DNA of 64,000 nucleotides from Staphylococcus kloosii (GTDB taxonomy: Bacteria; Bacillota; Bacilli; Staphylococcales; Staphylococcaceae): the NCBI RefSeq assembly GCF_003019255.1, contig NZ_CP027846.1, forward strand, positions 1 through 64,000, given 5' to 3'. A program made the position numbers and the translations under genes. Of the stretch, positions 40,555-53,054 are shown in pieces (the first letter of the stretch is position 1; each line of letters begins with the position of its first letter). The notes beneath the pieces are model-generated. The model did no database searches. It was not told the origin of the DNA and saw nothing but the letters and a program-made list of their open reading frames with translations.

Positions 40555-41481
40555 TTAACTCACCCCTTTTATAACTATCTGTTCGAACACTAACGTCGGG
40601 TTAACATTCTGATTTAATTTTTTATTCGCTTCAGTTATTCTATCATACATTAAAACGATTTGATTAAAATCAATTTTACTCGCATAGTTAGTTATATCTA
40701 CTTTAATATCTCGATAAATCATTTTATCATCTATGCCAACTTTTGCGTGCATGATATCTTCAAAAAATGCGTTAACCGCTGCTAATGTTAACAATTGCAA
40801 ACGTCTATTTTTAGCTTGTTTTAATAAATCAACGATACCAATTAAAGCCATATGTTTATTCGATAGCAATAAATTACACCAACGCAAAATACTTTTACGT
40901 AACGTTGCTAAATCAGCTTCCTCATTTATACTTAATGCCGTATCTAGTTGTGTCGTATATGTACATAATAACTCGGCAACAGGTCGAGAAATTTCATGTT
41001 CTTCCAGTCTTTGAATAAATCGCTCTTTATCTATTGGTTTAAAATAAATGTGCTGACACCTTGAATGGATTGTATTTAAAATTTGCTCTGGTTTAGTAGA
41101 AAGCAAAATCGCTACCGTGTTTTCTGGTGGCTCTTCCAAAAATTTTAAAATACTATTCTCGCCTTGAACTGTTAGTTTTTCAAAAGACTCAATAATATAT
41201 ACTTTATGGTCACTTTCTATTGGCAATTGATTCATATGTCTAACAAGTTGTTCTATTTGGTCCTTTTTTATTGTAGTTTCTTCAGAAGCGACATGCATAA
41301 AATCAGGATGGTTGAATGTATCTACTTTTAACTGACACTGTTCATTATCGTTACATAAAATTAGTTTCGCAAATTCTAAAGCTACTTGTTGCATTGTTTG
41401 TGCGTCATCACCTTCAAATAAATAAGCATGTGATAATTTATTTGAGTGATAAGCATTTGTCAGCATTTCTTGTTCATCCAT
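40555..41481 (-). CDS. holB: DNA polymerase III delta' subunit
   Basis: This clamp-loader subunit is related to DnaX but not an active ATPase. The Walker A position reads LFEGDDAQTMQQ and lacks the Gly-Lys-Thr core, as usual for delta'. SRC-like HSRCQHIYF and ENSILKFLEEPPENT are conserved. About 308 residues is typical. I favour ATG at 41481 (MDEQEM); a GTG one codon earlier has slightly better spacing to AAAGGAG. An unusual hairpin and direct repeats lie upstream, where Bacillus has yaaR. Confidence 0.96.
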   Translation of the reverse strand: MDEQEMLTNAYHSNKLSHAYLFEGDDAQTMQQVALEFAKLILCNDNEQCQLKVDTFNHPDFMHVASEETTIKKDQIEQLVRHMNQLPIESDHKVYIIESFEKLTVQGENSILKFLEEPPENTVAILLSTKPEQILNTIHSRCQHIYFKPIDKERFIQRLEEHEISRPVAELLCTYTTQLDTALSINEEADLATLRKSILRWCNLLLSNKHMALIGIVDLLKQAKNRRLQLLTLAAVNAFFEDIMHAKVGIDDKMIYRDIKVDITNYASKIDFNQIVLMYDRITEANKKLNQNVNPTLVFEQIVIKGVS

Positions 41482-41510
41482 CACAAAAATACTCCTTTAT
41501 ATAAAAAGGC

Positions 41511-41583
41511 TGCATATATAGCAAGTTAATTCATATGGTAATAAAATAATTACCTGTATGAATTACAAATGCATATATAGCAA
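41511..41583. repeat. Hairpin flanked by 14-nt direct repeats
   Basis: Two identical 14-mers, TGCATATATAGCAA, lie at 41511-41524 and 41570-41583. They flank a 45-bp segment that folds as TTAATTCATA ... TATGAATTA around GGTAATT/AATTACC. There is no U-run, so it is not an obvious terminator. It fills the pstA-holB gap. Confidence 0.7.
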
Positions 41584-41590
41584 CCATAAT

Positions 41591-41920
41591 TTAGAATTGA
41601 TGGAAAGCTTCAACTGGCATTACGAATACCGTTGCTCCTCCAACTTCAACTTCAACTGGATATGGGATATAAGAATCAGCACTACCACCCATTGGTGTAA
41701 TTGGCGATACAAGTTGCTCTCTATTACCACATGTATCATCGATAACTTTTAAAATTTCGTCTACACGTTCATCTTCAACACCTGAAAGGAATGTCGTGTT
41801 ACCTGCTCTTAAAAATCCACCTGTTGTAGCAAGTTTTGTTGCTCTAAAATTATTTTTTACGAGTTGGTCTGAAAGTTCTTGGCTGTCTTGATCTTGGACA
41901 ATCGCAATAATCATTTTCAT
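41591..41920 (-). CDS. darA: Cyclic-di-AMP receptor PstA/DarA (PII-like)
   Basis: This 109-residue PII-like trimeric protein binds c-di-AMP; its output pathway is not known. The sequence is very close to S. aureus PstA: MIIAIVQDQDSQEL, the ligand loop FRATKLATTGGFLRAGNTTFLSG (two overlapping parts), and VSPITPMGGSADSYIPYPVEV. The start MKMIIA has GAGG nine bases upstream; two upstream in-frame ATGs are less well placed. It follows tmk by 27 bp. In Bacillus the next gene would be yaaR, which is missing here. Confidence 0.96.
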   Translation of the reverse strand: MKMIIAIVQDQDSQELSDQLVKNNFRATKLATTGGFLRAGNTTFLSGVEDERVDEILKVIDDTCGNREQLVSPITPMGGSADSYIPYPVEVEVGGATVFVMPVEAFHQF

Positions 41921-41947
41921 ATTCATACACCTCTTCACATTATTATA

Positions 41948-42565
41948 TCATAATTTTTCTAAATATTTGAGAATAGATTTATACGTTGCATCCACAACGT
42001 CATCGATATTTTGATTGGCGTCAATCACAACAAATCGAGAAGCATCACTGTCAATTACTTTATGATAGCCCTCTACTACTTTTTCATGGAAGGCTACATC
42101 TTCCTGATCTAGACGATTTTGTTCACGTAAATTTGATACGATACGTTCTCTTCCTACTTCAACACTAACATCTAAATAAATTGTTAAATCAGGATATAGA
42201 CCATTAATCGCAAACTCGTTTATTGCTTTAACTTCCTCTACTCCTATACCCCTTGCATAACCTTGATATGCTAAAGAACTATCAATATATCTATCACATA
42301 AAACTACTTTACCTTGGTCAAGCGCTGGAATAACTTTGCCTACAAGATGTTCGCGTCTTGATGCTGCAAACAATAAGGCTTCTGTACGTTCATCCATATC
42401 GCCACCTTCTAATAATATTTCGCGAATTTGTTCCCCAGTAGATACGCCACCTGGTTCTCTAGTAACAATCGTTTCAAATTTGTCTTGTAATTTTGCTGCT
42501 ACTTGTTGTAGTACAGTCGTTTTCCCTGAGCCTTCCGGGCCTTCAAACGTAATAAATGCTGACAT
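41948..42565 (-). CDS. tmk: Thymidylate kinase
   Basis: It phosphorylates dTMP to dTDP for DNA synthesis. The P-loop FEGPEGSGKTT is near the N terminus, with the DRY motif in LCDRYIDSSLAYQGYARG and the lid Arg in NLREQNRLDQE. About 205 residues is normal. The start MSAFITFEG has AAGG nine bases before it. The ATG three codons upstream directly adjoins that site and is less likely. It lies one base after the stop of the upstream decarboxylase gene. Confidence 0.97.
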   Translation of the reverse strand: MSAFITFEGPEGSGKTTVLQQVAAKLQDKFETIVTREPGGVSTGEQIREILLEGGDMDERTEALLFAASRREHLVGKVIPALDQGKVVLCDRYIDSSLAYQGYARGIGVEEVKAINEFAINGLYPDLTIYLDVSVEVGRERIVSNLREQNRLDQEDVAFHEKVVEGYHKVIDSDASRFVVIDANQNIDDVVDATYKSILKYLEKL

Positions 42566-42566
42566 T

Positions 42567-43910
42567 TTATTCATCCTTAATTTCTATATAATTATTTTTA
42601 ATTCCTTCTACTCTCAACTTTTGGTTAGACCAATATCGCAATAATTTTACCATATTTGCAGTTATTTTTTCGCCCTTCAACATAATTGGTATGCCTGGCG
42701 GATATGGCACGATATGCGTAGCCAAAATTTTACCCTCGGCCTCTTCAAGCTTAACTGTTCGTGTTTTGTTATTAGCACTGAACTTATAATGTCCTATGGC
42801 CGTAGTTTTTATTTGTTTCTCTATCGATATTGAGGATGTTTTAGTTAATTTTAGCCGTTTTATTTTATTTAATAAATCATTAAATGGATAAGTATCATGT
42901 TGATGCCATAACGGCAAAACAAACAAGACTTGATATTCATCCGCTAACTCTACAAAAATGCTGTGTGTCTCAAACATCGTCTGTAATTCATATCCATCAT
43001 ATGCGTGATGAGATAAACAAAGTTTTAATGGGTCGTCCATTTCTGTCACTGTTAGCCCTTGTTGCTCTAAATAATCAATTAGTTTTTGCCGTTTATCAAA
43101 AAACACGTCACTCTTATAAGTTTCATAAAAGTGATGAGCCAACTCTAGACTAGACATTAACAAATAAGAAGGGCTTGAAGATTGAAAATAACTTAAATAA
43201 TTGATTACTTGTTGTCTTAGTGGTGCATCCTTATGTATAAACAATACCGAACTCATTGTTAGTGACGGTAAAGTTTTATGATAAGATTGAACGACAAAAT
43301 CTGCCCCAAAGTTTAACGTTGACTGAGGAAAACCTTCCAAATCAAAATGTGCGCCATGCGCTTCGTCGACTAATACTGGTATGTTCAGTTTATGTAAATG
43401 TTCAAGCTGTGGCTTTATATCAAAGCACTCTCCATAATAGTTAGGATAAGTATACACTGCTAATTTATGGTCCTTTTCAAAATAATCTACATTGCTATAT
43501 GTAGGGCCTAAATATTGGTAAGTATTTGGACTTATATCCATGCCTAATAATAAGGCATTGCCTCGTGCTATCTCAAGACCATGAAAAACTGATTTATGTG
43601 CATTTCTCGGGATAATGTAATCTCCTGATGTATGAGCAAATGCTTGAATAACTGATAAAATGCCGGACGTAGTCCCATTAACCAAATAAAAAGCGTCATA
43701 GTCTTTATGTTTAGTTATATTAGCCATACTTTCGTACAACACTTCCTCTGGATGATGCAAGTCGTCCAATCCAGTAATTTCAGTCATATCCATATTAATA
43801 TTTAATTTATCCAAACTACCAATTGTATTATTTTTATGCCCAGGTACATGCATAGAAATTGGATTTTCTTTCATTAAAGATTTCAATTTATTAGTTAACG
43901 GTAATGCCAT
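42567..43910 (-). CDS. Orn/Lys/Arg decarboxylase-family PLP enzyme (YaaO-like)
   Basis: This 447-residue fold-type I PLP enzyme is of the short form without the N-terminal wing domain. The likely PLP lysine is in SYHKTLPSLTMSS, and DEAHGAHF holds the cofactor-binding Asp. Near the start MHVPGHKNN is typical, and the C-terminal domain has PYPPGIPIMLKGE. Relatives decarboxylate lysine, arginine or ornithine, but substrate cannot be read here. It occupies the yaaO position before tmk and is driven by a good promoter at 43947-43975. Confidence 0.9.
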   Translation of the reverse strand: MALPLTNKLKSLMKENPISMHVPGHKNNTIGSLDKLNINMDMTEITGLDDLHHPEEVLYESMANITKHKDYDAFYLVNGTTSGILSVIQAFAHTSGDYIIPRNAHKSVFHGLEIARGNALLLGMDISPNTYQYLGPTYSNVDYFEKDHKLAVYTYPNYYGECFDIKPQLEHLHKLNIPVLVDEAHGAHFDLEGFPQSTLNFGADFVVQSYHKTLPSLTMSSVLFIHKDAPLRQQVINYLSYFQSSSPSYLLMSSLELAHHFYETYKSDVFFDKRQKLIDYLEQQGLTVTEMDDPLKLCLSHHAYDGYELQTMFETHSIFVELADEYQVLFVLPLWHQHDTYPFNDLLNKIKRLKLTKTSSISIEKQIKTTAIGHYKFSANNKTRTVKLEEAEGKILATHIVPYPPGIPIMLKGEKITANMVKLLRYWSNQKLRVEGIKNNYIEIKDE

Positions 43911-43946
43911 CTTCCATACACATCCACTCTATAGTATTACTAACCC

Positions 43947-43975
43947 ATTATAAAGTATCGCTTTAGCTTCTTCAA
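43947..43975 (-). promoter_or_regulatory. Promoter for the decarboxylase-tmk-pstA-holB group
   Basis: On the minus strand TTGAAG (43970-43975) and TATAAT (43947-43952) are 17 bp apart, giving a leader of about 30 nt. It lies downstream of the last terminator of the rRNA side (44029-44051), which insulates it. Confidence 0.7.
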
Positions 43976-44028
43976 AATTTTATTGATAGAGCATTTTATC
44001 TTTTAATTAATCTTACATTTTCAGGTAT

Positions 44029-44051
44029 AAAAAAAGAGACTCGAAGGTCTC
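44029..44051 (-). terminator. Distal terminator-like hairpin, module A
   Basis: GAGAC-CTTCGA-GTCTC on the minus strand is followed by TTTTTTT. It is the most distal and most diverged of three related terminators downstream of the 5S gene. Confidence 0.6.
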
Positions 44052-44059
44052 GTATGGGT

Positions 44060-44108
44060 TCCTCTATTAGCGGGATGTAAGGCTGCTACCATCGGCGCTA
44101 AGAAGCTT
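44060..44108 (-). pseudogene. 5S rRNA fragment, module A
   Basis: About 49 bp match the 3' half of the 5S gene (44735-44784 region) with several substitutions: TCCTCTATTAGCGGGATG, then CTACCATCGGCGCTAAGAAG. The 3' terminal GTTGCCAGGC end and the 5' half are missing, so it cannot be a functional 5S. Confidence 0.7.
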
Positions 44109-44326
44109 TTTTGGCTTGAGGCAAGCGCTCGCATCTTTCCTCACTTGCATGCCTCGCTTACTTGCTTACCTACTCGTAAGCGCGTGGCGCGATGCCTTGA
44201 GTTCGTCATCTTCAAACGCTTTCTCTACGCCAATGGGTTTAATGTTTTATTTTCAATTTATATAAACAGACCTACGGTCTTAATGTAATTTAATAATTAC
44301 TTTAAGAAGTTAAGCTCCTTTAGACA

Positions 44327-44351
44327 TAAAAAAAGAGACCTTTTGGTCTCT
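44327..44351 (-). terminator. Terminator hairpin between modules A and B
   Basis: AGAGACC-AAAA-GGTCTCT on the minus strand with a T run. The stem and loop are identical to the terminator of the functional 5S at 44693-44718. Confidence 0.75.
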
Positions 44352-44356
44352 TGATC

Positions 44357-44473
44357 GCCTGGCAACGTCTAAAGTCCCACTCTTTAAGTTTTGTGGGACT
44401 TACACAGGTGCTATTCACCTGTGTTCCTCTATTAGCGGGACGTAAATCTGCTACCATCGGCGCTAAGGAGCTT
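44357..44473 (-). pseudogene. Interrupted 5S rRNA fragment, module B
   Basis: The exact 5S 3' end GCCTGGCAACGTC (44357-44369, plus strand) is followed by a 55-bp insertion (44370-44424). The 5S-like sequence then resumes at 44425-44473 up to GGCGCTAAGGAGCTT. The 5' half of 5S is replaced by unrelated sequence. The insertion consists of two back-to-back perfect hairpins. Confidence 0.72.
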
Positions 44474-44692
44474 TTTTGGCTTGAGGGGCAAGCGCTCGCA
44501 TCTTTCCTCACTTGCATGCCTCGCTTACTTGCTTACCTTCTCGTAAGCGCGTGGCGCGATGCACTGAGTTCGTCACCTTCAAACGCTTTCTCTGCGTCAA
44601 TGGGTTTAATGTTTTATTTTCTGTTTATAGAAAGACCTTCGGTCTTGAAGTGTTTTTAATATTATTCTAAGAAGTTAAGCTCCTTTTAAGCA

Positions 44693-44718
44693 TAAAAAAA
44701 AGAGACCTTTTGGTCTCT
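44693..44718 (-). terminator. Rho-independent terminator of the third rRNA operon
   Basis: The minus strand reads AGAGACC-AAAA-GGTCTCT followed by eight T, about six bases after the 5S gene. Confidence 0.9.
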
Positions 44719-44723
44719 TGATT

Positions 44724-44838
44724 GCCTGGCAACGTCCTACTCTAGCGGGACGTAAGTCCGACTACCATCGGCGCTAAGGAGCTTAACTTCTGTGTTCGGC
44801 ATGGGAACAGGTGTGACCTCCTTGCCATTGTCACCAGA
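44724..44838 (-). rRNA. 5S ribosomal RNA (third operon)
   Basis: An intact 115-nt 5S gene following the 23S gene after 75 bp. At 44751 it has C where the other two copies have T, giving a C-G pair closing the helix IV loop (GGAC-TTAC-GTCC). Confidence 0.96.
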
Positions 44839-44913
44839 CAATGATGTATAAAGTTATACATTCAAAACTAGATAGTAAGTAAATATCATTGTACCAATCA
44901 AAACATTTAAATT

Positions 44914-49788
<4,875 letters not shown>

Positions 49789-49934
49789 ATTATGATGTTT
49801 GATTAGCTCATAAATACTAATTGTGTGTTATCTCTAACACGTTTAAACCAACGATTATATCGTTGCGTTTGGAATTAACGTTGACATATTGCAATTCAGT
49901 TTTCAATGTTCATTTATCAATCCGACAAGAAACA

Positions 49935-49963
49935 ATTTTACAGAAGTTTTAACTAAATGTCAA
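49935..49963 (-). promoter_or_regulatory. rRNA promoter P2 (third operon)
   Basis: Consensus TTGACA (49958-49963), a 17-bp spacer ending CTG, and TAAAAT (49935-49940) on the minus strand. It is about 145 bp upstream of 16S, the same place as the promoter at 1064-1092. Confidence 0.8.
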
Positions 49964-50030
49964 TAACTTTTTAAAAGTTTTTCAAATCGTTTTTTTAATG
50001 TTCGTCGTTTGTTTCGCTCGACAAGTAAAT

Positions 50031-50059
50031 ACTATACAGGCATTTTGAAGAATGCACAA
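50031..50059 (-). promoter_or_regulatory. rRNA promoter P1 (third operon)
   Basis: TTGTGC (50054-50059), a 17-bp spacer ending CTG, and TATAGT (50031-50036), about 95 bp upstream of P2. The downstream bases ACTTGTCGAG resemble those after P2. The gap from here to the recR terminator (50060-50233) is AT-rich with no supported gene. Confidence 0.55.
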
Positions 50060-50233
50060 CGGTAAAATTTACACTAATTAGCCAAATCAAACCTCGTTTC
50101 GCTATAGTTTCCGAACGATAATGTATTATGATTGTATTTAGTTCGTTTAAATACATAAAACCTACTAATAAAGCCTCCGTCAAACCTTGTAACCCCTTTA
50201 TTTACAAACTTTAACTTTTTTTAAAATATTTAT

Positions 50234-50270
50234 AAAAAAAATAAAGCCACCGCTTCACAGCGATAGCTTT
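50234..50270 (-). terminator. Rho-independent terminator overlapping the recR stop codon
   Basis: The minus strand forms AAAGCTATCGCT-GTGA-AGCGGTGGCTTT followed by ATTTTTTTA. The first arm starts inside the recR stop codon (50269-50271). Confidence 0.85.
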
Positions 50271-50865
50271 ACATCTCAGTCCTACCCATAATAGCTTTTG
50301 ATAGCGTTACTTCATCTGCGTATTCTAAGTCTCCGCCAACTGACAAGCCTTGCGCTAATCTAGTTACAGTTATTCCTATTGGCTTAACGAGACGCGAAAT
50401 ATACATTGCTGTAGATTCGCCTTCTAAGTTAGGGTTCATTGCTAATATTAATTCTTTTACGCCTTCATCTTTCAAACGATTGATAAGGGAAGGGATATTG
50501 ATATCTTCAGGTCCAATTCCATCCATTGGAGATATTGAGCCATGAAGCACATGATACAATCCTTTGAACTCTCGCATTTTTTCCATAGCAATAACATCTT
50601 TATCGTCTTCAACTACACAGATAATAGAACGATCTCTTTGTTTATCCTGACATATATAGCATGGGTCTTGCTCTGTTATATGTCCGCATTCACTACAATA
50701 GGTTAATTCACGTTTAACATCTACTAGTGCTTTCGCAAATTGAACGACATCGTCTTCTTTCATATCTAATACGTGAAATGCCAGACGTTGTGCCGTTTTC
50801 GGTCCAATGCCTGGCAATTTCATGAAACTGTCAATCAGTTTAGAAATAGGTTCTGGATATTGCAT
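50269..50865 (-). CDS. recR: Recombination mediator protein RecR
   Basis: RecR acts with RecO to load RecA on gapped DNA. The order of domains is a helix-hairpin-helix (KLPGIGPKTAQRLAFH, about 16-31), a zinc finger with YCSECGHITEQDPCYIC (four Cys), a Toprim domain starting CVVEDDKDVIAMEKM, and a C-terminal part with TRLAQGLSVGGDLEYADEVT. The 198 residues are standard. The start lies 5 bp after ebfC, in the conserved dnaX-ebfC-recR operon, which ends at a terminator overlapping the stop codon. Confidence 0.98.
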   Translation of the reverse strand: MQYPEPISKLIDSFMKLPGIGPKTAQRLAFHVLDMKEDDVVQFAKALVDVKRELTYCSECGHITEQDPCYICQDKQRDRSIICVVEDDKDVIAMEKMREFKGLYHVLHGSISPMDGIGPEDINIPSLINRLKDEGVKELILAMNPNLEGESTAMYISRLVKPIGITVTRLAQGLSVGGDLEYADEVTLSKAIMGRTEM

Positions 50866-50869
50866 GTTA

Positions 50870-51187
50870 TCACATTCCAGGAATGTTTAAGCCTTTAGTG
50901 TGCTTACCTAAGCGTTCTTGTGATAATTCATCAGCTTTGTTCATCGCTTCATTAGTAGCAGCAATCACTAAATCTTGTAACATTTCAATGTCGTCAGGGT
51001 CTACCGCTTCTTCTTTAATAACAACGTCTACTACTTCTTTGTGACCAGTCACTGTTACAGTAACCATACCGCCACCTGCAGTTCCTTCAACGCGTTCTTC
51101 TTTTAATTTCTCTTGCTCTTCGCCCATTTTCTTTTGCATTTTTTGCATTTGTTTCATCATTTGTTGCATATTTCCGCCACCGCGCAT
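50870..51187 (-). CDS. Nucleoid-associated protein EbfC/YaaK (YbaB family)
   Basis: This 105-residue DNA-binding protein of the YbaB/EbfC family forms dimers that bind DNA. The N-terminal part is Met/Gln/Lys-rich and helical (QQMMKQMQKMQKKMGEEQE), followed by the beta core GGGMVTVTVTGHKEV and VDPDDIEMLQDLV. It resembles S. aureus and B. subtilis YaaK. Its exact function is unknown, but placement between dnaX and recR is nearly universal and suggests a link with DNA replication or repair. Confidence 0.94.
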   Translation of the reverse strand: MRGGGNMQQMMKQMQKMQKKMGEEQEKLKEERVEGTAGGGMVTVTVTGHKEVVDVVIKEEAVDPDDIEMLQDLVIAATNEAMNKADELSQERLGKHTKGLNIPGM

Positions 51188-51273
51188 AATGTAAATCCTC
51201 CTTAGATATTCTTTATATTATTAAAATTATGCTTTGCTAATATTATACATGCCTTTATATTTATTGTCATGTA

Positions 51274-52995
51274 TCACTCTTCATCAATAACGTTAACTGT
51301 ATTTTCACCAAATAAGTCTTTCGCTTTCTGAACTACATCTACTTCTTCTGGTTCATCAGCTTGCTGACTCTCACCACTATTATCATTAGAAGTAGCTCCG
51401 TCACTAGATTTTCTATTTTGTAAATATTCTGATCTTACTCTCATCCACTGATCGGATGGCACGCCAACAACTTTAACACTCTTATCTATGATATTACATA
51501 CGACGTTTTCTATATTTTCGCGCTTTTCATCATTCTTATTAACGATTTCACAATGAATCTCTTCTTCAAATTTGATTAATACATGTGTTTCACTCGCTGC
51601 CACAGGTTCAGAGTTTTGTAATAAACTAACTAATGATTTCATATCATTATTTTTAGCATGATCTACTACTTCTCCCCAATGGTCTTTCAACAATTTAATA
51701 TCTTCTTTATTCGCTTTATCTAACACTTTAGTAATTTGCTGCATTGAGAAAATATTCTTGGACTTACTACCACGATTGCTCGGTTGTGGTTTAGCTGGTT
51801 GCGCCGCTGGTGTAGCTGCACCTTGTGTTTTCAAAGTTTTTAATTCGTTTTCTAGTTGTTCCATACGTTGAAGCAAGACATCATTATTAGGTTCGGAAGC
51901 TACACTCGTAGTAGCAACATTTTGAATCGTTTGTGGTTGTTCCTTTACCATTTCAGATAATTTCACTAACAAGACTTCGAAATGTACGTTTTGATTTACG
52001 CTAAATCGAATCGACACTAATGTATCATTTATTATATCTATCATTTGATACAACGTTTCTAATTCAAAATGCATTAATGCATCATACTCAGTATTAGCAT
52101 CAGCAGTTTTGTTCATAATAGTATCTCTAACAAAGTAAATCATATCATTAATGAGACGATTGACTTCTTTGCCGTCTGCTACAAATTGGTGATATGTGCT
52201 AAACGCTGACTTCACATCACCATCTATAATTTGTGCGAACAATTTATTGAGCGCTTCGTCATCAACACTACCCGTTACATTCAATGCGTCTTGTAATGTT
52301 AAATGATCGTCTCCAAATGCAATAGCCTGATCCATAATACTCAATGCATCACGCATACCACCTTCTGAAGCTTTAGCTACAAAATCAAGCGCTGCATCGT
52401 CATAATCTATTTGTTGCTCTTCCGCTACAAACTTCAATCTCTCAACAATTTGATCATGATTAATAGATTTAAAATCAAAGCGTTGCGCTCTCGAGATAAT
52501 AGTTGGAGGTATTTTATGTGGTTCTGTAGTCGCTAAAATAAAAATAGCGTGTGCTGGTGGTTCTTCTAAAGTTTTTAATAAGGCGTTAAATGCCCCTGTA
52601 GTAAGCATATGAACCTCATCAATAATATAGACTTTATATTTTGATTCGCTCGGTGCATATTTTACTTTATCTCTTATATTTCTTATTTCATCGACACCAT
52701 TGTTACTTGCGGCATCGATTTCTATAATGTCAGAATTAGTACCTTGTGTAATGCCTTTGCATATCACACACTCATTACATGGCTCCCCATTTTCACTATT
52801 CAAACAGTTAATTGCTTTCGCAAACACCTTAGCAATACTCGTTTTACCAGTTCCACGAGGTCCACTAAATATATATGCATGGGATTGCTTCCCTTTTGAA
52901 ATTGCATTACGTAAAGTTTTAGTTACATGCTCTTGACCTACGACATCACTAAACGCTTGAGGTCTAAACATTCTATATAAAGCCTGGTAATTCAC
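51274..52995 (-). CDS. dnaX: DNA polymerase III subunits gamma/tau
   Basis: This is the clamp-loader ATPase. Walker A is GPRGTGKTS (about residues 44-52), the zinc module is NCLNSENGEPCNECVICKG, Walker B is VYIIDEVHML, and the SRC region is TIISRAQRFDF. The C-terminal tau part holds a coiled coil and ends KDLFGENTVNVIDEE. I choose the GTG at 52995 (VNYQALYRMF) because GGAGGTG lies seven bases upstream. An ATG eight codons earlier lacks a binding site and would contain it. I see no obvious slippery A-run for a programmed gamma frameshift. Confidence 0.96.
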   Translation of the reverse strand: MNYQALYRMFRPQAFSDVVGQEHVTKTLRNAISKGKQSHAYIFSGPRGTGKTSIAKVFAKAINCLNSENGEPCNECVICKGITQGTNSDIIEIDAASNNGVDEIRNIRDKVKYAPSESKYKVYIIDEVHMLTTGAFNALLKTLEEPPAHAIFILATTEPHKIPPTIISRAQRFDFKSINHDQIVERLKFVAEEQQIDYDDAALDFVAKASEGGMRDALSIMDQAIAFGDDHLTLQDALNVTGSVDDEALNKLFAQIIDGDVKSAFSTYHQFVADGKEVNRLINDMIYFVRDTIMNKTADANTEYDALMHFELETLYQMIDIINDTLVSIRFSVNQNVHFEVLLVKLSEMVKEQPQTIQNVATTSVASEPNNDVLLQRMEQLENELKTLKTQGAATPAAQPAKPQPSNRGSKSKNIFSMQQITKVLDKANKEDIKLLKDHWGEVVDHAKNNDMKSLVSLLQNSEPVAASETHVLIKFEEEIHCEIVNKNDEKRENIENVVCNIIDKSVKVVGVPSDQWMRVRSEYLQNRKSSDGATSNDNSGESQQADEPEEVDVVQKAKDLFGENTVNVIDEE

Positions 52996-53054
52996 ACTCG
53001 CACCTCCAATAACATTCACTACACATTATAGCATTGTCATTCAAATTATGACTA

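Larger units (their letters stand above)
44030..44700. repeat. Two tandem degenerate 5S-terminator modules
   Basis: Module A (about 44030-44330) and module B (about 44331-44700) align along their length. Each has, in plus order, a terminator hairpin AGAGACC-type, a 5S-like fragment with GCGGGA..TAA and CTACCATCGGCGCTAA, and a shared GC-richer segment of about 100 bp (from GGCTTGAGG to GAGTTCGTC). A common AT-rich part with a small GACC/GGTC hairpin follows, then a 16-nt inverted 5S fragment AGAAGTTAAGCTCCTT. B carries a 55-bp insertion absent from A. The next unit is the intact terminator and 5S gene at 44693-44838. No protein is encoded. Confidence 0.75.

Noticed and set aside
44320..44517. 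65-codon minus-strand reading frame
   Set aside because: It lies entirely across the 5S remnant and terminator of module B and has no ribosome-binding site or recognisable protein features.
43911..44723. Insertion sequence or phage attachment site
   Set aside because: No transposase, integrase or clean terminal inverted repeats. The repeated parts are explained by 5S and terminator sequence.
49995..50183. 62-codon minus-strand frame between recR and the third rRNA operon
   Set aside because: It starts at TTG with a poor binding site, spans the P1 promoter, and resembles no protein I know.
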